Part shown: piece after piece, positions 31,743-41,310 of the stretch
Layout of the letters: each line of letters opens with the position of its first letter
Position numbering within the stretch: position 1 is the stretch's first letter
Notes under the pieces: model-generated
The model's input: only the letters and a program-made list of their open reading frames with translations
What the model was told of the DNA's origin: nothing
Databases searched by the model: none
Translations under genes and position numbers: made by a program
NCBI RefSeq assembly: GCF_900114535.1
Contig: NZ_FOTK01000006.1
Coordinates: 62,001-126,000, forward strand
DNA length: 64,000 nucleotides
From: Methylobacterium pseudosasicola
Lineage (GTDB): Bacteria > Pseudomonadota > Alphaproteobacteria > Rhizobiales > Beijerinckiaceae
Direction of reading: 5' to 3'

Positions 31743-34100
31743 TCAGGCGGAGGCCGGGCTCAGCGTGATGATCGTCTCGGTGGCCGCCTCCACGGCGGCG
31801 CGGCCGTAGAGCATCGGCACATGGTCCTGGCGGCCCCAGATGGGGGCCAGGTCGGCGTAATGCGGGCTGCCCGGGTCCCCCGACTGGCCGGGCACGTTGA
31901 TGAAGACCGATCGGTCCCAGTCGCCCACATCCACGACCATGCGGAACGAGGCACCGTGGGTCAGCTGGAACGTGTCGGTCCGGTACTCCGCGTGCATGAC
32001 CGATGCCGCGGCGCCCCCGACGGCCAGCGGGCCGACATCCCAGCCCGAATCCGGCCGCAGGGCCGAGAGCGGATGGGCGAACAGGGCGTGGTGTAGCCGG
32101 CCCCAGGACCAGGTTTTGGGGTCCGTCCCCATCCGCGTGCGGCACTCCCTGAACGCGGCCTCCAGGGAATCTGTCAGAAGGCCGTCGCGGGCGGCCGGAT
32201 TGAGGCCAGTCTCCAGCCGCTCGATCAGGCTCTGCGTGTCGCCGGGCGGCAGCAGGCGGCGGGTCCGGGCGTCGGGCACCAGGGCTTCGAGCAGGGCCGG
32301 GCGGAGATGGCGGACCCAGAACACCTCGATGAGGGCGGCCGCCGCGGAGTCCGTGTGCAGCGATCCGTCGAACGGGGCCAGCAGGGCGCGAGCCGCCTCG
32401 ATATCGGGATCCGCCCCCGCCGGCAGCGCCCGCACGAGCTTGGCGAGGTGCAGGGCCGGCTCGGAATGGTCGTCGCCCTGGAGCGCCTGGGACTCCGACA
32501 GACTGTGCCGGTTCTGACCATCCAGCACCGTGCGGATGCGCCGGGCGCGCCAGGGCTCAGCCCATTCGAAGCCGACCTTGCGGGTCTCGACGGGAAAATC
32601 CGGCGGCAGGTTCATCTCGTTGGCGGTGGCGAGGTAGCCCTCCGGCGGGTCGATGCGGCGGGGCAGGGCGTCGGGATCGTGAAACCCGGCCCAGTCGTAG
32701 CGGCCATCGCCCGGCAGCGGCAGCAAGCCATCATGGGTCGGCCGGACCGGCGCCTTGCCGGCCATGAACCACGCGCTACGCCCGGTCTCATCAACGTAGA
32801 GCTGGTTGACCGAAGGCGCCGACCAGTGGCGCAGGGCCTGCCCGAACGCCTCCGGGCTCGTGGCGCCGAGATAGGCGAGGCTGCTGAGATAGGCGGCAGC
32901 GCCGGGCTCGGACCAGACGGTGCGGAGCGCGAAGGCCCGCCCGCCGGTCTCGCGGATCACCGGGCCGTGCCGGGTGAAGGCCAGTAATACGGTCTCGTCC
33001 GGGCCGCCACGCACCGGAATGTTTTCGGTGACGCGCTCGATCGGCTCCCAGTCCTCGCCATAGCGGTAGCGATCCGGATCGGCCGGGTCGGTCTCACAAA
33101 CAAAAAGATCCTCCTGGTCCATCGGCGCGATGGTCAGGCTGAAGGCGGCCTGGCCGTTATGGCCGATGGAGATGCCCGGCAGGGCGGGCTCGCCTGCCCC
33201 GATCACGTCGAGACCCGGGGCAGTGAGATGGACGGCGTAGCGCAGCGATGGCTGCAGGTAGATCCGGTGCGGGTCGCTCGCCAGGATCGGGCGGCCGGTC
33301 TCGGTTCGAGTCGGCCCCACCACCCAGTTGTTCGAACCCTCGACCGGCTCCTTCGGGGTGGCGCGCGTCCCCCGCGTGACCGCGCCGTGGGCGTCGACCT
33401 TGCTCCAGGCCCAGGCCTCCTCGCGCGTGGCGGCCATCCGCTCGGGGGTGAACCCGACCGGGGCGGTGGCGAGCCGGAAATCGTCGAGGAGGTCGACCGG
33501 CCAGTCGGCGGCGTCGAGCCCGTCCGGCATCACCGGGTCGTGCGGCGGGCTGATGCGCTTGCGCAGGTCGTCGGCGGCGAGCCCGGCCTCGCGGGTCTCG
33601 GCCAGGGCCAGCACCCGGGCGCGGGCGACCTCGGACAGGACGTTGCGCACGAGCCCATGGCTGCGGATCCGGACCACATCCTCGGGCAACCATCGGGCGG
33701 GGCAGGTCTCCGTCAGGGCGAATTCGGGCGGCCGCAAGTCCGGCCGCGTCTCGGCCAACGCGACGAAGGCGTTGATCCCGTCCACGAAGGCCGTGACGAT
33801 GGCCTTGGTATCCTGCGGCCCATAGGCGGCCCATTCGGCCGCCATATCCCCGCGATACAGGAACAACCGGGCGGCGCGGTCCTGGGCGAGATAGCCCGGC
33901 CCGAAATCCGCCGCCAGCAGGCCGAGTCCGCGCTTGCGCCAGAGGTCGAGCTGCCACAGCCGATCCCGGGCGGCGTTGAAGCCCTGGACCCGGAAGGCGT
34001 CGAGCGCGGTGGCGGCGCGGATATGGGCCAGCCCCCAGCGGTCGATCCGGATCTCGGCGGGGCCTTCGAGCCCGGGCAGCGCGTAGGCGGCTCCGCTCAC
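31743..34100 (-). CDS. Penicillin acylase family protein (Ntn hydrolase)
   Basis: 785 aa, single-chain precursor of an N-terminal nucleophile amidohydrolase. Self-cleavage would expose Ser256 in VEGSNNWVVGPTRTETG, leaving an alpha chain of about 255 residues and a beta chain of about 530. DRWGLAHIRA and DPHRIYLQPSLRYAVHL are family landmarks, as is the oxyanion Asn region. There is no signal peptide, so it should act in the cytoplasm. Relatives cut penicillins, acyl-homoserine lactones or N-acyl amino acids. Its start overlaps the TPP-enzyme stop (ATGA). Confidence 0.9.
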   Translation of the reverse strand: MSGAAYALPGLEGPAEIRIDRWGLAHIRAATALDAFRVQGFNAARDRLWQLDLWRKRGLGLLAADFGPGYLAQDRAARLFLYRGDMAAEWAAYGPQDTKAIVTAFVDGINAFVALAETRPDLRPPEFALTETCPARWLPEDVVRIRSHGLVRNVLSEVARARVLALAETREAGLAADDLRKRISPPHDPVMPDGLDAADWPVDLLDDFRLATAPVGFTPERMAATREEAWAWSKVDAHGAVTRGTRATPKEPVEGSNNWVVGPTRTETGRPILASDPHRIYLQPSLRYAVHLTAPGLDVIGAGEPALPGISIGHNGQAAFSLTIAPMDQEDLFVCETDPADPDRYRYGEDWEPIERVTENIPVRGGPDETVLLAFTRHGPVIRETGGRAFALRTVWSEPGAAAYLSSLAYLGATSPEAFGQALRHWSAPSVNQLYVDETGRSAWFMAGKAPVRPTHDGLLPLPGDGRYDWAGFHDPDALPRRIDPPEGYLATANEMNLPPDFPVETRKVGFEWAEPWRARRIRTVLDGQNRHSLSESQALQGDDHSEPALHLAKLVRALPAGADPDIEAARALLAPFDGSLHTDSAAAALIEVFWVRHLRPALLEALVPDARTRRLLPPGDTQSLIERLETGLNPAARDGLLTDSLEAAFRECRTRMGTDPKTWSWGRLHHALFAHPLSALRPDSGWDVGPLAVGGAAASVMHAEYRTDTFQLTHGASFRMVVDVGDWDRSVFINVPGQSGDPGSPHYADLAPIWGRQDHVPMLYGRAAVEAATETIITLSPASA

Positions 34101-35665
34101 AGGGCGACTTCGATGAGGTGCGGGCCGGGTGTGTCCAGCCCGTGCCGGAACGCTGCGATGAAGTCCTCCAGGGTCTCGACCCGCCTACCCTCGACCCCGA
34201 AGCCGCGGGCGAGGCTGACCCAATCCACCGCCGGATCATCAAGGCTCAGCATGCCGAGCGCCTTCGGACCGGGATTGTGCGCGCCGACATTGGCGAGTTC
34301 CGCCCGCAGGATCGCGTAGGACCGGTTCGACCAGATCAGCGTCACCACGTCGAGGCGCTCGCGGGCTTGCGTCCAGAGGGCCTGGGCGGTGTAGAGCCCG
34401 CTGCCGTCGGCCTGGAGGTTGATCACCTTGCGGTCGGGGCAGGCCACCGCCGCCCCGGTGGCCATCGGGATGCCGAGGCCGATCGAGCCGCCGCTGAGCT
34501 GCAGCCAGGAATGCGGTGCGGCATCCCGGGTCAGGGCGAAGAAGTTGCGGCCGGTGGTGATCGACTCGTCGCAGATCACCGCGCCCTCCGGGATCAGCGC
34601 GCCGAGGACTTGGCCGATAGTGTCCTGGTCCAGGGCGCCCGAACCGGGCAGGCTGGGCCGCGGCTTCGCAGCGATCGGCTCGGCCGGCGGCGCGGCGACG
34701 GCTTCGGCGAGCCGCTCCAGGGCGTCGATCTGGTCTTCCTCGGGGGTGGCGAGGGTGATGGTTGAAGATCCCTCGGGGGCGAGCAGGCTCGGCTTGCCGG
34801 GATAGGCGAAGAACCCCACCGGCTGGGTCGCGCCGATCAGGATGATGTGGCGGAAGCCCTTCAGGGCCTCGATCGCCTGGTCGATCGGGTAGGGCAGGCG
34901 CTCGATCGGGACCGTGCCGGCGCCCCGGTCGATCCGGGCGTTGGAGGTCATCGCCATCAGCGTCGCGCCGGTCTTGCGGGCGATCCGGTCGGCGATCACC
35001 CGGCCCTCGCCCTGCACCGCCCGATCGCCGAGATGGAGCAGCACCGGCTCGCCGCTGGAGAGCGCTGCCACGGCGGCCGCGATGGCCGATGCCTCGGCTC
35101 GCACTCGCTCGGGGATCGGCGGTACCGGCGCGATGCCCGTGCCCGGGTCCCAGGCGGTGTTGGCCGGCAGGATCAGGGTCGCAACCTGCCCCGGCGCGGT
35201 GCGGGCGGCCGCGATGGCGGCGGCGCCGTCGGATCCGATCTCGGCGGCGCTCAGGCCGGTATGAACCCAGGACGACATCGGACGGGCCAGCCCCTCGATG
35301 TCCGAGGTCAGCGGCGCGTTGTACTCGCGGTGATAGGTGGCGTGCTCGCCGACGATGTTGACGACGGGGGTGCGCGCCTTCTTGGCGTTGTGCAGGTTGG
35401 CGAGCCCGTTGGCGAGGCCGGGCCCGAGATGCAGCAGGGTCGAGGCCGGCTTGTCGGCCATGCGGGCATAGCCGTCCGCCGCGCCGGTCGCCCCGCCCTC
35501 GAACAGGAACAGGACGCAGCGCATCCCCTCGACCCGGTCGAGGGCGGCGACGAAATGCATCTCGGACGTGCCGGGATTGGTGAAGCAGACCTCGACCCCG
35601 CCGGCGACGAGGGTCCGGACGAGGCTCTCGGCCCCGTTCATCGTGGTTGGCGTCCCATCGGTCAC
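34097..35665 (-). CDS. TPP-dependent enzyme, acetolactate synthase large subunit-like
   Basis: 522 aa. The catalytic Glu that activates TPP is Glu56 in LFLFEGGATGAADGYARM. The C-terminal TPP-binding region holds GGSIGLGIPMATGAAVACPDRKVINLQADGS with IWSNRSYAI. It resembles the uncharacterised acetolactate-synthase-like/benzoylformate-decarboxylase group rather than true IlvB, and no small subunit is nearby. GTG 35665 follows GGGAG and starts VTDGTPTTMNG; it heads the operon with penicillin acylase, M81, M20 and NmrA genes. A role in handling a 2-oxo acid freed by the amide hydrolases is an inference. Confidence 0.85.
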   Translation of the reverse strand: MTDGTPTTMNGAESLVRTLVAGGVEVCFTNPGTSEMHFVAALDRVEGMRCVLFLFEGGATGAADGYARMADKPASTLLHLGPGLANGLANLHNAKKARTPVVNIVGEHATYHREYNAPLTSDIEGLARPMSSWVHTGLSAAEIGSDGAAAIAAARTAPGQVATLILPANTAWDPGTGIAPVPPIPERVRAEASAIAAAVAALSSGEPVLLHLGDRAVQGEGRVIADRIARKTGATLMAMTSNARIDRGAGTVPIERLPYPIDQAIEALKGFRHIILIGATQPVGFFAYPGKPSLLAPEGSSTITLATPEEDQIDALERLAEAVAAPPAEPIAAKPRPSLPGSGALDQDTIGQVLGALIPEGAVICDESITTGRNFFALTRDAAPHSWLQLSGGSIGLGIPMATGAAVACPDRKVINLQADGSGLYTAQALWTQARERLDVVTLIWSNRSYAILRAELANVGAHNPGPKALGMLSLDDPAVDWVSLARGFGVEGRRVETLEDFIAAFRHGLDTPGPHLIEVAL

Positions 35666-35849
35666 GGGCGGCTCCCTCTCGGTCCGGCCCGGTCGGCCGG
35701 CAACGCGCATTCATTATTATCGTGGCGCAGCCCGTCCCGAGCGCAAGGGCCGAAACGCGCCATCACCCAGTCATCGGACGCCCGGACTATCGCACGATCT
35801 GGCGCGGGATTTGCCGGTGGCGGCCCGCAACGTCGACGAACGGGATCCG

Positions 35850-37451
35850 ATGAAACTGCGCCGCCTCCTCGCCTTCTCCGTCGCCGGTTCCCTCGCGCTG
35901 GCTCCTGCCGCTCACGCCGAGAGCGTGCTGCGGATCGCCATGACCGCCTCCGACATCCCCACGGCCACCGGGATGCCCAATAACGGCTTCGAGGGCATGC
36001 GCTTCCTCGGCTACCCGATCTTCGAGGGGCTGGTGCAGTGGGACCTGAAGCACACTGACAAGCTCGCCGGCATCATCCCGGCTCTCGCCGAGCGCTGGGA
36101 GCAGGATTCCAACGACAAGAAGGTCTGGACCTTCCACCTGCGCCAGGGCGTCAGCTTCCATGACGGCACCCCGTTCAACGCCGATGCGGTGATCTGGAAC
36201 CTCGACCGCTACTTCAAGAACGACAGCCCGCAATTCGAGCCGCAGGGAGCCGGCATCTCCCGCGCCCGGGCGCCGCTGGTCGGCGGCTACAAGAAGATCG
36301 ACGATGCCACCGTGCAGTTCACGACCACGCAGGTCGCGTCGTACTTCCCCGACATGGTGGTCTACCTGCTGTTCACCTCGCCCCAATCCTTCGAGAAGGC
36401 CGGGCGGGACTGGGCCAAGGTCGCGGCGCTGCCGGCGGCCGGCACTGGCCCGTTCAAGATCACCCGCGTCGCCCCGCGGGAATCGGTCGATCTCGCCAAG
36501 TTCGACGGATACTGGGACCCGAACCGGATGGCCAAGGTCGACAAGGTTCGGCTGATGCCGATCCCGGAGGCGAATGCCCGGGTCGCGGCCCTGCGGTCGG
36601 GGCAGGTCGACTGGATCGAGGTGCCGGCGCCCGATGCGATCCCATCCCTGAAGCAGGCGGGCTTCGCCATCACCACGGGCTCCTACCCGCATGTCTGGCC
36701 GTACATCTTCAACATCGGCGCCAAGGACAGCCCGCTGAAAGACGTGCGCGTCCGCCAGGCACTGAACTACTGCGTCGACCGCGCCGGCATCGTCGAGTTG
36801 CTCAACGGCACGGCCGAGCCGGCCTCGGGCTGGCTCAACGACAAGGACCCGAATTTCGGCAGCCCGAAGAACCGTTACGGTTTCGACGCCGCCAAGGGCA
36901 AGGCGCTGCTGGCCGAGGCTGGCTACTCCGAGAAGAAGCCGCTCAGCCTCAAGGTGATGATCTCGTCCTCGGGCTCGGGCCAGATGCTGCCGATGCCGAT
37001 GAACGAGTACTTGCAGGAAAACCTCAAGCAGGCCTGCAACGTCGAGCTCAGCTTCAACGTGGTCGAGTGGCAGGTGCTGCTGAATTCCAGCCGGGCGCTG
37101 CCGGACGCGCAGAGCCTCCAGGGCTCGATGGCGCTCAACGTCTCCTCACCCTCGTCCGACCCGAGCGTGATGGCGCGCTACTTCGCCGGCGACCGGTTCC
37201 CGCCCGGCGGCTTCAACTTCCCGAACTGGAAGGACGACGCGTTCGATGCCGCCCTCAAGGCGCTGGCCGAGACCGACGACACGAAGGTGATCGACGCGCA
37301 GACGGCGCTCGCCCACGAGCGGCTGGTGGACAACCCGCCGTGGTTGTTCATCGTGCACGACCTCAACCCGCGCGGGATGTCGAAGAAGATCCACGGCTTC
37401 GTCTCCCCGCAATCCTGGTTCGTCGACCTCACCCTCGTCAGCGTGCAGTAA
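35850..37451 (+). CDS. ABC transporter substrate-binding protein, family 5
   Basis: 533 aa with a signal peptide (MKLRRLLAFSVAGSLALAPAAHA). The SBP_bac_5 domain that binds peptides, nickel, or other solutes is shown by LAERWEQDSNDKKVWTFHLR, VSFHDGTPFNADAVIWNLDRYF and VRQALNYCVDRAGIVELL. No permease or ATPase genes adjoin, so it must work with components encoded elsewhere. It is divergent from the TPP-enzyme operon (184 bp apart) and followed by an amidase after 5 bp, so it probably feeds an amide- or peptide-type substrate to these enzymes. Confidence 0.9.
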   Translation: MKLRRLLAFSVAGSLALAPAAHAESVLRIAMTASDIPTATGMPNNGFEGMRFLGYPIFEGLVQWDLKHTDKLAGIIPALAERWEQDSNDKKVWTFHLRQGVSFHDGTPFNADAVIWNLDRYFKNDSPQFEPQGAGISRARAPLVGGYKKIDDATVQFTTTQVASYFPDMVVYLLFTSPQSFEKAGRDWAKVAALPAAGTGPFKITRVAPRESVDLAKFDGYWDPNRMAKVDKVRLMPIPEANARVAALRSGQVDWIEVPAPDAIPSLKQAGFAITTGSYPHVWPYIFNIGAKDSPLKDVRVRQALNYCVDRAGIVELLNGTAEPASGWLNDKDPNFGSPKNRYGFDAAKGKALLAEAGYSEKKPLSLKVMISSSGSGQMLPMPMNEYLQENLKQACNVELSFNVVEWQVLLNSSRALPDAQSLQGSMALNVSSPSSDPSVMARYFAGDRFPPGGFNFPNWKDDAFDAALKALAETDDTKVIDAQTALAHERLVDNPPWLFIVHDLNPRGMSKKIHGFVSPQSWFVDLTLVSVQ

Positions 37452-37456
37452 TCCCG

Positions 37457-38848
37457 ATGGCTGATTTTGATCTCGTCGACGCGTCCGCGGCCGAACTCGC
37501 CCGGGCGATCGGATCGAAGACACTTTCCCCGGTAGATGCAGTCGACGCGCTGCTCGGCCGGGTCGCGCAGCTGGAGCCGAAGCTCCAGGCCTTCACGGAG
37601 GTGTTCGCGGCCGATGCGCGTCTGGCGGCCGAGGGCGCCGACCGGGCGATCCGCGCCGGCCATGCGGTCGGGCCGCTGCACGGCGTGCCGGTGGTGCTGA
37701 AAGACCTGATCGACCTGGAGGGCCGGATCACCATGGGCGGCTCGGCCGCCCACCGGGCGCGCCGGGCCGAGCGCACCGCCACCATCGCCCGGCGGCTGAT
37801 CGCGCAGGGCATGATCGTGCTGGGCAAGACCCACACGGTGGAGTTCGCCTATGGCGGCTGGGGCACCAACCAGCATCTCGGTACCCCCTGGAACCCCTGG
37901 GATCCAGAGACCCAGCGCACGCCCGGCGGGTCGAGCAGCGGCACCGGGGTCGCGGTGGCGGCCCGGATGGCGCCCTGGGGCATCGGCACCGATACCGGCG
38001 GCTCGGTGCGCCTGCCCGCCTCCTTCTGTGGGCTGACCGGGCTGAAGGTCACGGTCGGGCGCGTCTCGACCTGGGGGATCGTGCCGCTCTCGACGACGCT
38101 CGATACCCCCGGCCCGCTGGCGCGCAGTGTCGAGGATACCGCGCTCCTCTACGAGGCGATCTCCGGCCCCGACCCGCTGGATCCCACCACCCGGGGCATC
38201 AACCCGGACGCGCCGTGGTCGACCCTGAACCGCGGCGTGCGCGGCCTGCGCCTCGGGCGGATGCCGGAGGCCGAGCGCGAGGGCGTCGCCGCCGACATGC
38301 TGGCGGCCTACGATGCGGCCCTCGATCTCCTGGCCGAGCAGGGGGCCGAGATCGTCGACGTCGCTCTGCCGTTCCGGTTCAGCGACTGCGTGGCGATGAG
38401 CGGGATCACCAACGCCGAGGCCTATTTCGTCAACGGCGCGCTGGCCGAGGACCCGGGCTCGCAGCTCGGCGACGCCGTCCGGGCCCGGATCCTGGCCGGC
38501 GCGAAGGTCTCGGCCCAGGAGTATCTCGGCACGCTCCAGCGCCGCGCCGCCATGAAGGTCGCCTATGCCGCCGCCCTGGAGGGGATCGACGCCCTGCTGA
38601 CGCCGACGACGGAATGCGCCGCCGTGGCGCTCACCGAGGTCGACGAGGCGCATCTGCCGTCGCGATTCACCCGCTTCGGCAACCTTCTGGACCTCTGCGC
38701 CCTGGCGCTGCCCAACGGGTTCACCGCCGCCGGGCTGCCGCTCTCGCTGCAGATCACCTGCCGGGGCTACGACGAGGCGATGGCCCTGCGGATCGGCCAG
38801 GCCTACCAGCGGGCGACCGACTGGCATCGGCGCCGCCCGCCGGTCTGA
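37457..38848 (+). CDS. Amidase signature (AS) family amidase, second copy
   Basis: 463 aa. The triad is complete: Lys in VPVVLKDLIDLEG, cis-Ser in TPGGSSSGTGVAVAA, and nucleophile Ser in GTDTGGSVRLPASFCGLTGLK. The LKVTVGRVSTWGI region is typical of GatA-like amidases acting on small amides. It is cotranscribed with the binding protein (5-bp gap), which points to a shared imported substrate. It is convergent with the molybdopterin oxidoreductase, 12 bp apart. Confidence 0.92.
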   Translation: MADFDLVDASAAELARAIGSKTLSPVDAVDALLGRVAQLEPKLQAFTEVFAADARLAAEGADRAIRAGHAVGPLHGVPVVLKDLIDLEGRITMGGSAAHRARRAERTATIARRLIAQGMIVLGKTHTVEFAYGGWGTNQHLGTPWNPWDPETQRTPGGSSSGTGVAVAARMAPWGIGTDTGGSVRLPASFCGLTGLKVTVGRVSTWGIVPLSTTLDTPGPLARSVEDTALLYEAISGPDPLDPTTRGINPDAPWSTLNRGVRGLRLGRMPEAEREGVAADMLAAYDAALDLLAEQGAEIVDVALPFRFSDCVAMSGITNAEAYFVNGALAEDPGSQLGDAVRARILAGAKVSAQEYLGTLQRRAAMKVAYAAALEGIDALLTPTTECAAVALTEVDEAHLPSRFTRFGNLLDLCALALPNGFTAAGLPLSLQITCRGYDEAMALRIGQAYQRATDWHRRRPPV

Positions 38849-38860
38849 GGCGTCGGGGGT

Positions 38861-41191
38861 TCAGCCGGCCGCGTAGTCCAGCTGCGGTTCGAGCACGCGG
38901 TCGCTGTCCGCATGCATCGTGACCGGGATCATCTTGGCCGCCGGCGTCTTGCTGCCGGAGGCGTAGTGCCAGATCGGCATCAGGACGTTGCATTCCGGGT
39001 AGTAGCCGCCGATGCAGCCGATCGGGATGTCGTAGGCGACGACCAGCAGCCCGGAGAGCCGCCGGTCGATGCCGTCATCGGCAACGGTCTTGAGCGTGAC
39101 CGCCTGCCCGACCTTCAGCCCCAGCCGGTCGATGTCCGACCGGTTCATCAGAACCACCTTGCGGGTGTTGTTGATGCCCCGGAACCGGTCGTCGTAGCCG
39201 TAGACGGTGGTGTTGAACTGGTCGTTGCTGCGCAGGGTCATGAGGCGCAGCACGTCGTGCCCGATTGCGGGCATGTCGGCATCCTCGTCCAGGGCGTTCG
39301 GCGTGACGAAGTTGGCGCGGCCGGTATCGGTGCACCATTCGCGGCGCTTCACCGGCATGTCGCGCTGGAACCCGCCCGGCTCCCACATGCGCCGCTCGTA
39401 ATCCCAGAACGAATCCGGCAGCGTCTCGCCGATCTCCTTCCGGATCTCGGCATAGTCCTGCATGTAATCGTCCCACCGCACCCGGGGGTTGGGTTCGAGC
39501 ACCGCCCGGGCGAGCTCGCAGATTAGACGGATCTCGCTGATCAAGTGCGGGGAGGCGGGTTTGCGCAGGCCGCGATTGCCGTGCACGCAGGCCGAAGTGT
39601 CCTCCATCGAGAGGACCTGCGGGCCGGCCTTGGTCTCGTCGATCTCCAGACGCCCGAGCACCGGCAGGATGTAGCTGATCTCCCCCGGAAGGAGCGCGCT
39701 GCGGTTGAGCTTGGTGATGACGTTGACGGTCAGGCGGATCCGGCGCCAGGCCGGCTCCATCTGGCCGTGATCGGGGATCGCCCGGACGAAGTTGCCGCCC
39801 AGCATGATGAAGGCGCGGACCTCGTCCTTGAGCACCGCCTCGCAGGCCTCAACGGTGTTGTAGCCGGCCTCGCGCGGCGGCTCGAAGCCGAACTGCGCGC
39901 CCAGCCGGTCCAGCGGAAACAGCTCGGGCTTCTCGGTGATGCCCACCGTGCGCTGCCCCTGGACGTTGGAATGGCCCCGGACCGGGCAGATGCCGGCGCC
40001 GCCGCGGCCCATATTGCCGCGCATCAGCAGCAGGTTCACCAGCATCTGGACGGTCTCGACGCCCGCCCGATGCTGCGTCAGCCCCATGCCGTAGACGGCG
40101 ATGACGGCCTTCGAGACGCTGTAGACCTTGGCGGTGGATTCCATGTCCGCCCGGTGCAGGCCCGAGCGCCGCTCGAGCTTGTCCCACTCCTGTGTCTCCA
40201 GCCAGGCGAGGAACGTGTCGAAGCCGTGGGTGTGCTCTTGGATGAAGGCCTCATCCAGCACCGGCCCGCCGCCCTCGGCAAGTGACGCGTCGTGGAGGGC
40301 CAGCACCGCCTTGCAGATCCCGGCCAAAGCCGCGAGGTCGCCGCCGGCCTTGACCTGATGGTACTGCGAGCTGATCCGCGTCTCCTTGCGGGTCAGCATC
40401 TCGACCGCTGATTGCGGGTTGAGGAAGCGCTCAAGCCCGCGCTCGCGCAGGGGGTTGTAGGTGATGATCGGAACGCCGCGCTGGCTCGCCTCCTGCAGCG
40501 GGTGCAGCATGCGCGGGGAATTGCTGCCCGGGTTCTGGCCAAAGAACAGCAGACAGTCGGCCTTGCCGAAATCGTCCAGCGCCACCGTGCCGATGCCCTG
40601 GCCGATGCTGGCCGGCAGCGCCACCGAGGTGGTCTCGTGGCACATGTTGGAGGAGTCCGGCAGGTTGTTGTTGCCGTAGAGCCGGGCGAGCAGCCCGTAG
40701 AGGTAGCTGCCCTCGTTCGACAGGCGGCCGGAGCTGTAGAACACCGTGCCCTTTTTTCGGTCCTCCACGGCGCGCAGCTCGCGGGCGATCTCCTCGACGG
40801 CATGGCCCCAAGAGACCGGCACGTACTTGTCGCTCGCCGCATCGTAGCGGAGCGGATGGGTCAGCCGCCCGGGCTGCTCAAGGTGATAATCGTCCCAGTC
40901 CAGAAGCTCGGTGACCGTGTGCTTGGCGAAGAAGTCCGGCGTGCAACGATGCGCCGTCAGCTCCCAGGCCACCGCCTTGACCCCGTTCTCGCAGAACTCG
41001 AAGGGCAGGGGGCTCGCCGGCTTCACCCAGGCGCAGCTGTTGCACTGGTAGCCGTCGACCTTGTTGTGACGCGTCAGCGCGACCGGAACGCTCGCCAGCA
41101 CCCCTTCACGCCGCAGGATGTTTCCGACGGAGAAGGCCGAGCCCCACCCGCCGGAGGGCAGGCGGTACGGCTTGAAGGTGGGCTTTTGCAA
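38861..41191 (-). CDS. FdhF/YdeP-family molybdopterin oxidoreductase (Fdh4A-like)
   Basis: 776 aa. The N-terminus holds CNSC (Cys50, Cys53) and Cys67 of the [4Fe-4S] site. NMCHETTSVALP gives Cys184-His185, matching the metal ligand and base of formate dehydrogenases, and the C-terminal molydopterin-binding segment has LRSNDQFNTTVYGYDDRFRGI. Fdh4A of Methylobacterium belongs to this family and is important for formate oxidation on methanol, so orthology is plausible but not proved. Start TTG 41191 has GGAG upstream. No partner subunit or FdhD gene adjoins. Confidence 0.87.
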   Translation of the reverse strand: MQKPTFKPYRLPSGGWGSAFSVGNILRREGVLASVPVALTRHNKVDGYQCNSCAWVKPASPLPFEFCENGVKAVAWELTAHRCTPDFFAKHTVTELLDWDDYHLEQPGRLTHPLRYDAASDKYVPVSWGHAVEEIARELRAVEDRKKGTVFYSSGRLSNEGSYLYGLLARLYGNNNLPDSSNMCHETTSVALPASIGQGIGTVALDDFGKADCLLFFGQNPGSNSPRMLHPLQEASQRGVPIITYNPLRERGLERFLNPQSAVEMLTRKETRISSQYHQVKAGGDLAALAGICKAVLALHDASLAEGGGPVLDEAFIQEHTHGFDTFLAWLETQEWDKLERRSGLHRADMESTAKVYSVSKAVIAVYGMGLTQHRAGVETVQMLVNLLLMRGNMGRGGAGICPVRGHSNVQGQRTVGITEKPELFPLDRLGAQFGFEPPREAGYNTVEACEAVLKDEVRAFIMLGGNFVRAIPDHGQMEPAWRRIRLTVNVITKLNRSALLPGEISYILPVLGRLEIDETKAGPQVLSMEDTSACVHGNRGLRKPASPHLISEIRLICELARAVLEPNPRVRWDDYMQDYAEIRKEIGETLPDSFWDYERRMWEPGGFQRDMPVKRREWCTDTGRANFVTPNALDEDADMPAIGHDVLRLMTLRSNDQFNTTVYGYDDRFRGINNTRKVVLMNRSDIDRLGLKVGQAVTLKTVADDGIDRRLSGLLVVAYDIPIGCIGGYYPECNVLMPIWHYASGSKTPAAKMIPVTMHADSDRVLEPQLDYAAG

Positions 41192-41310
41192 CAGATGAAC
41201 TCCGGACTTCCGTGGCAGGGAAACCCCTGCCGCCCACCGGTGTTTCCTAAAAGAATTCCCGGATCCGGAAATTTATTCGCCCACAACATAAATCAATAAC
41301 AGGGGTTAGT

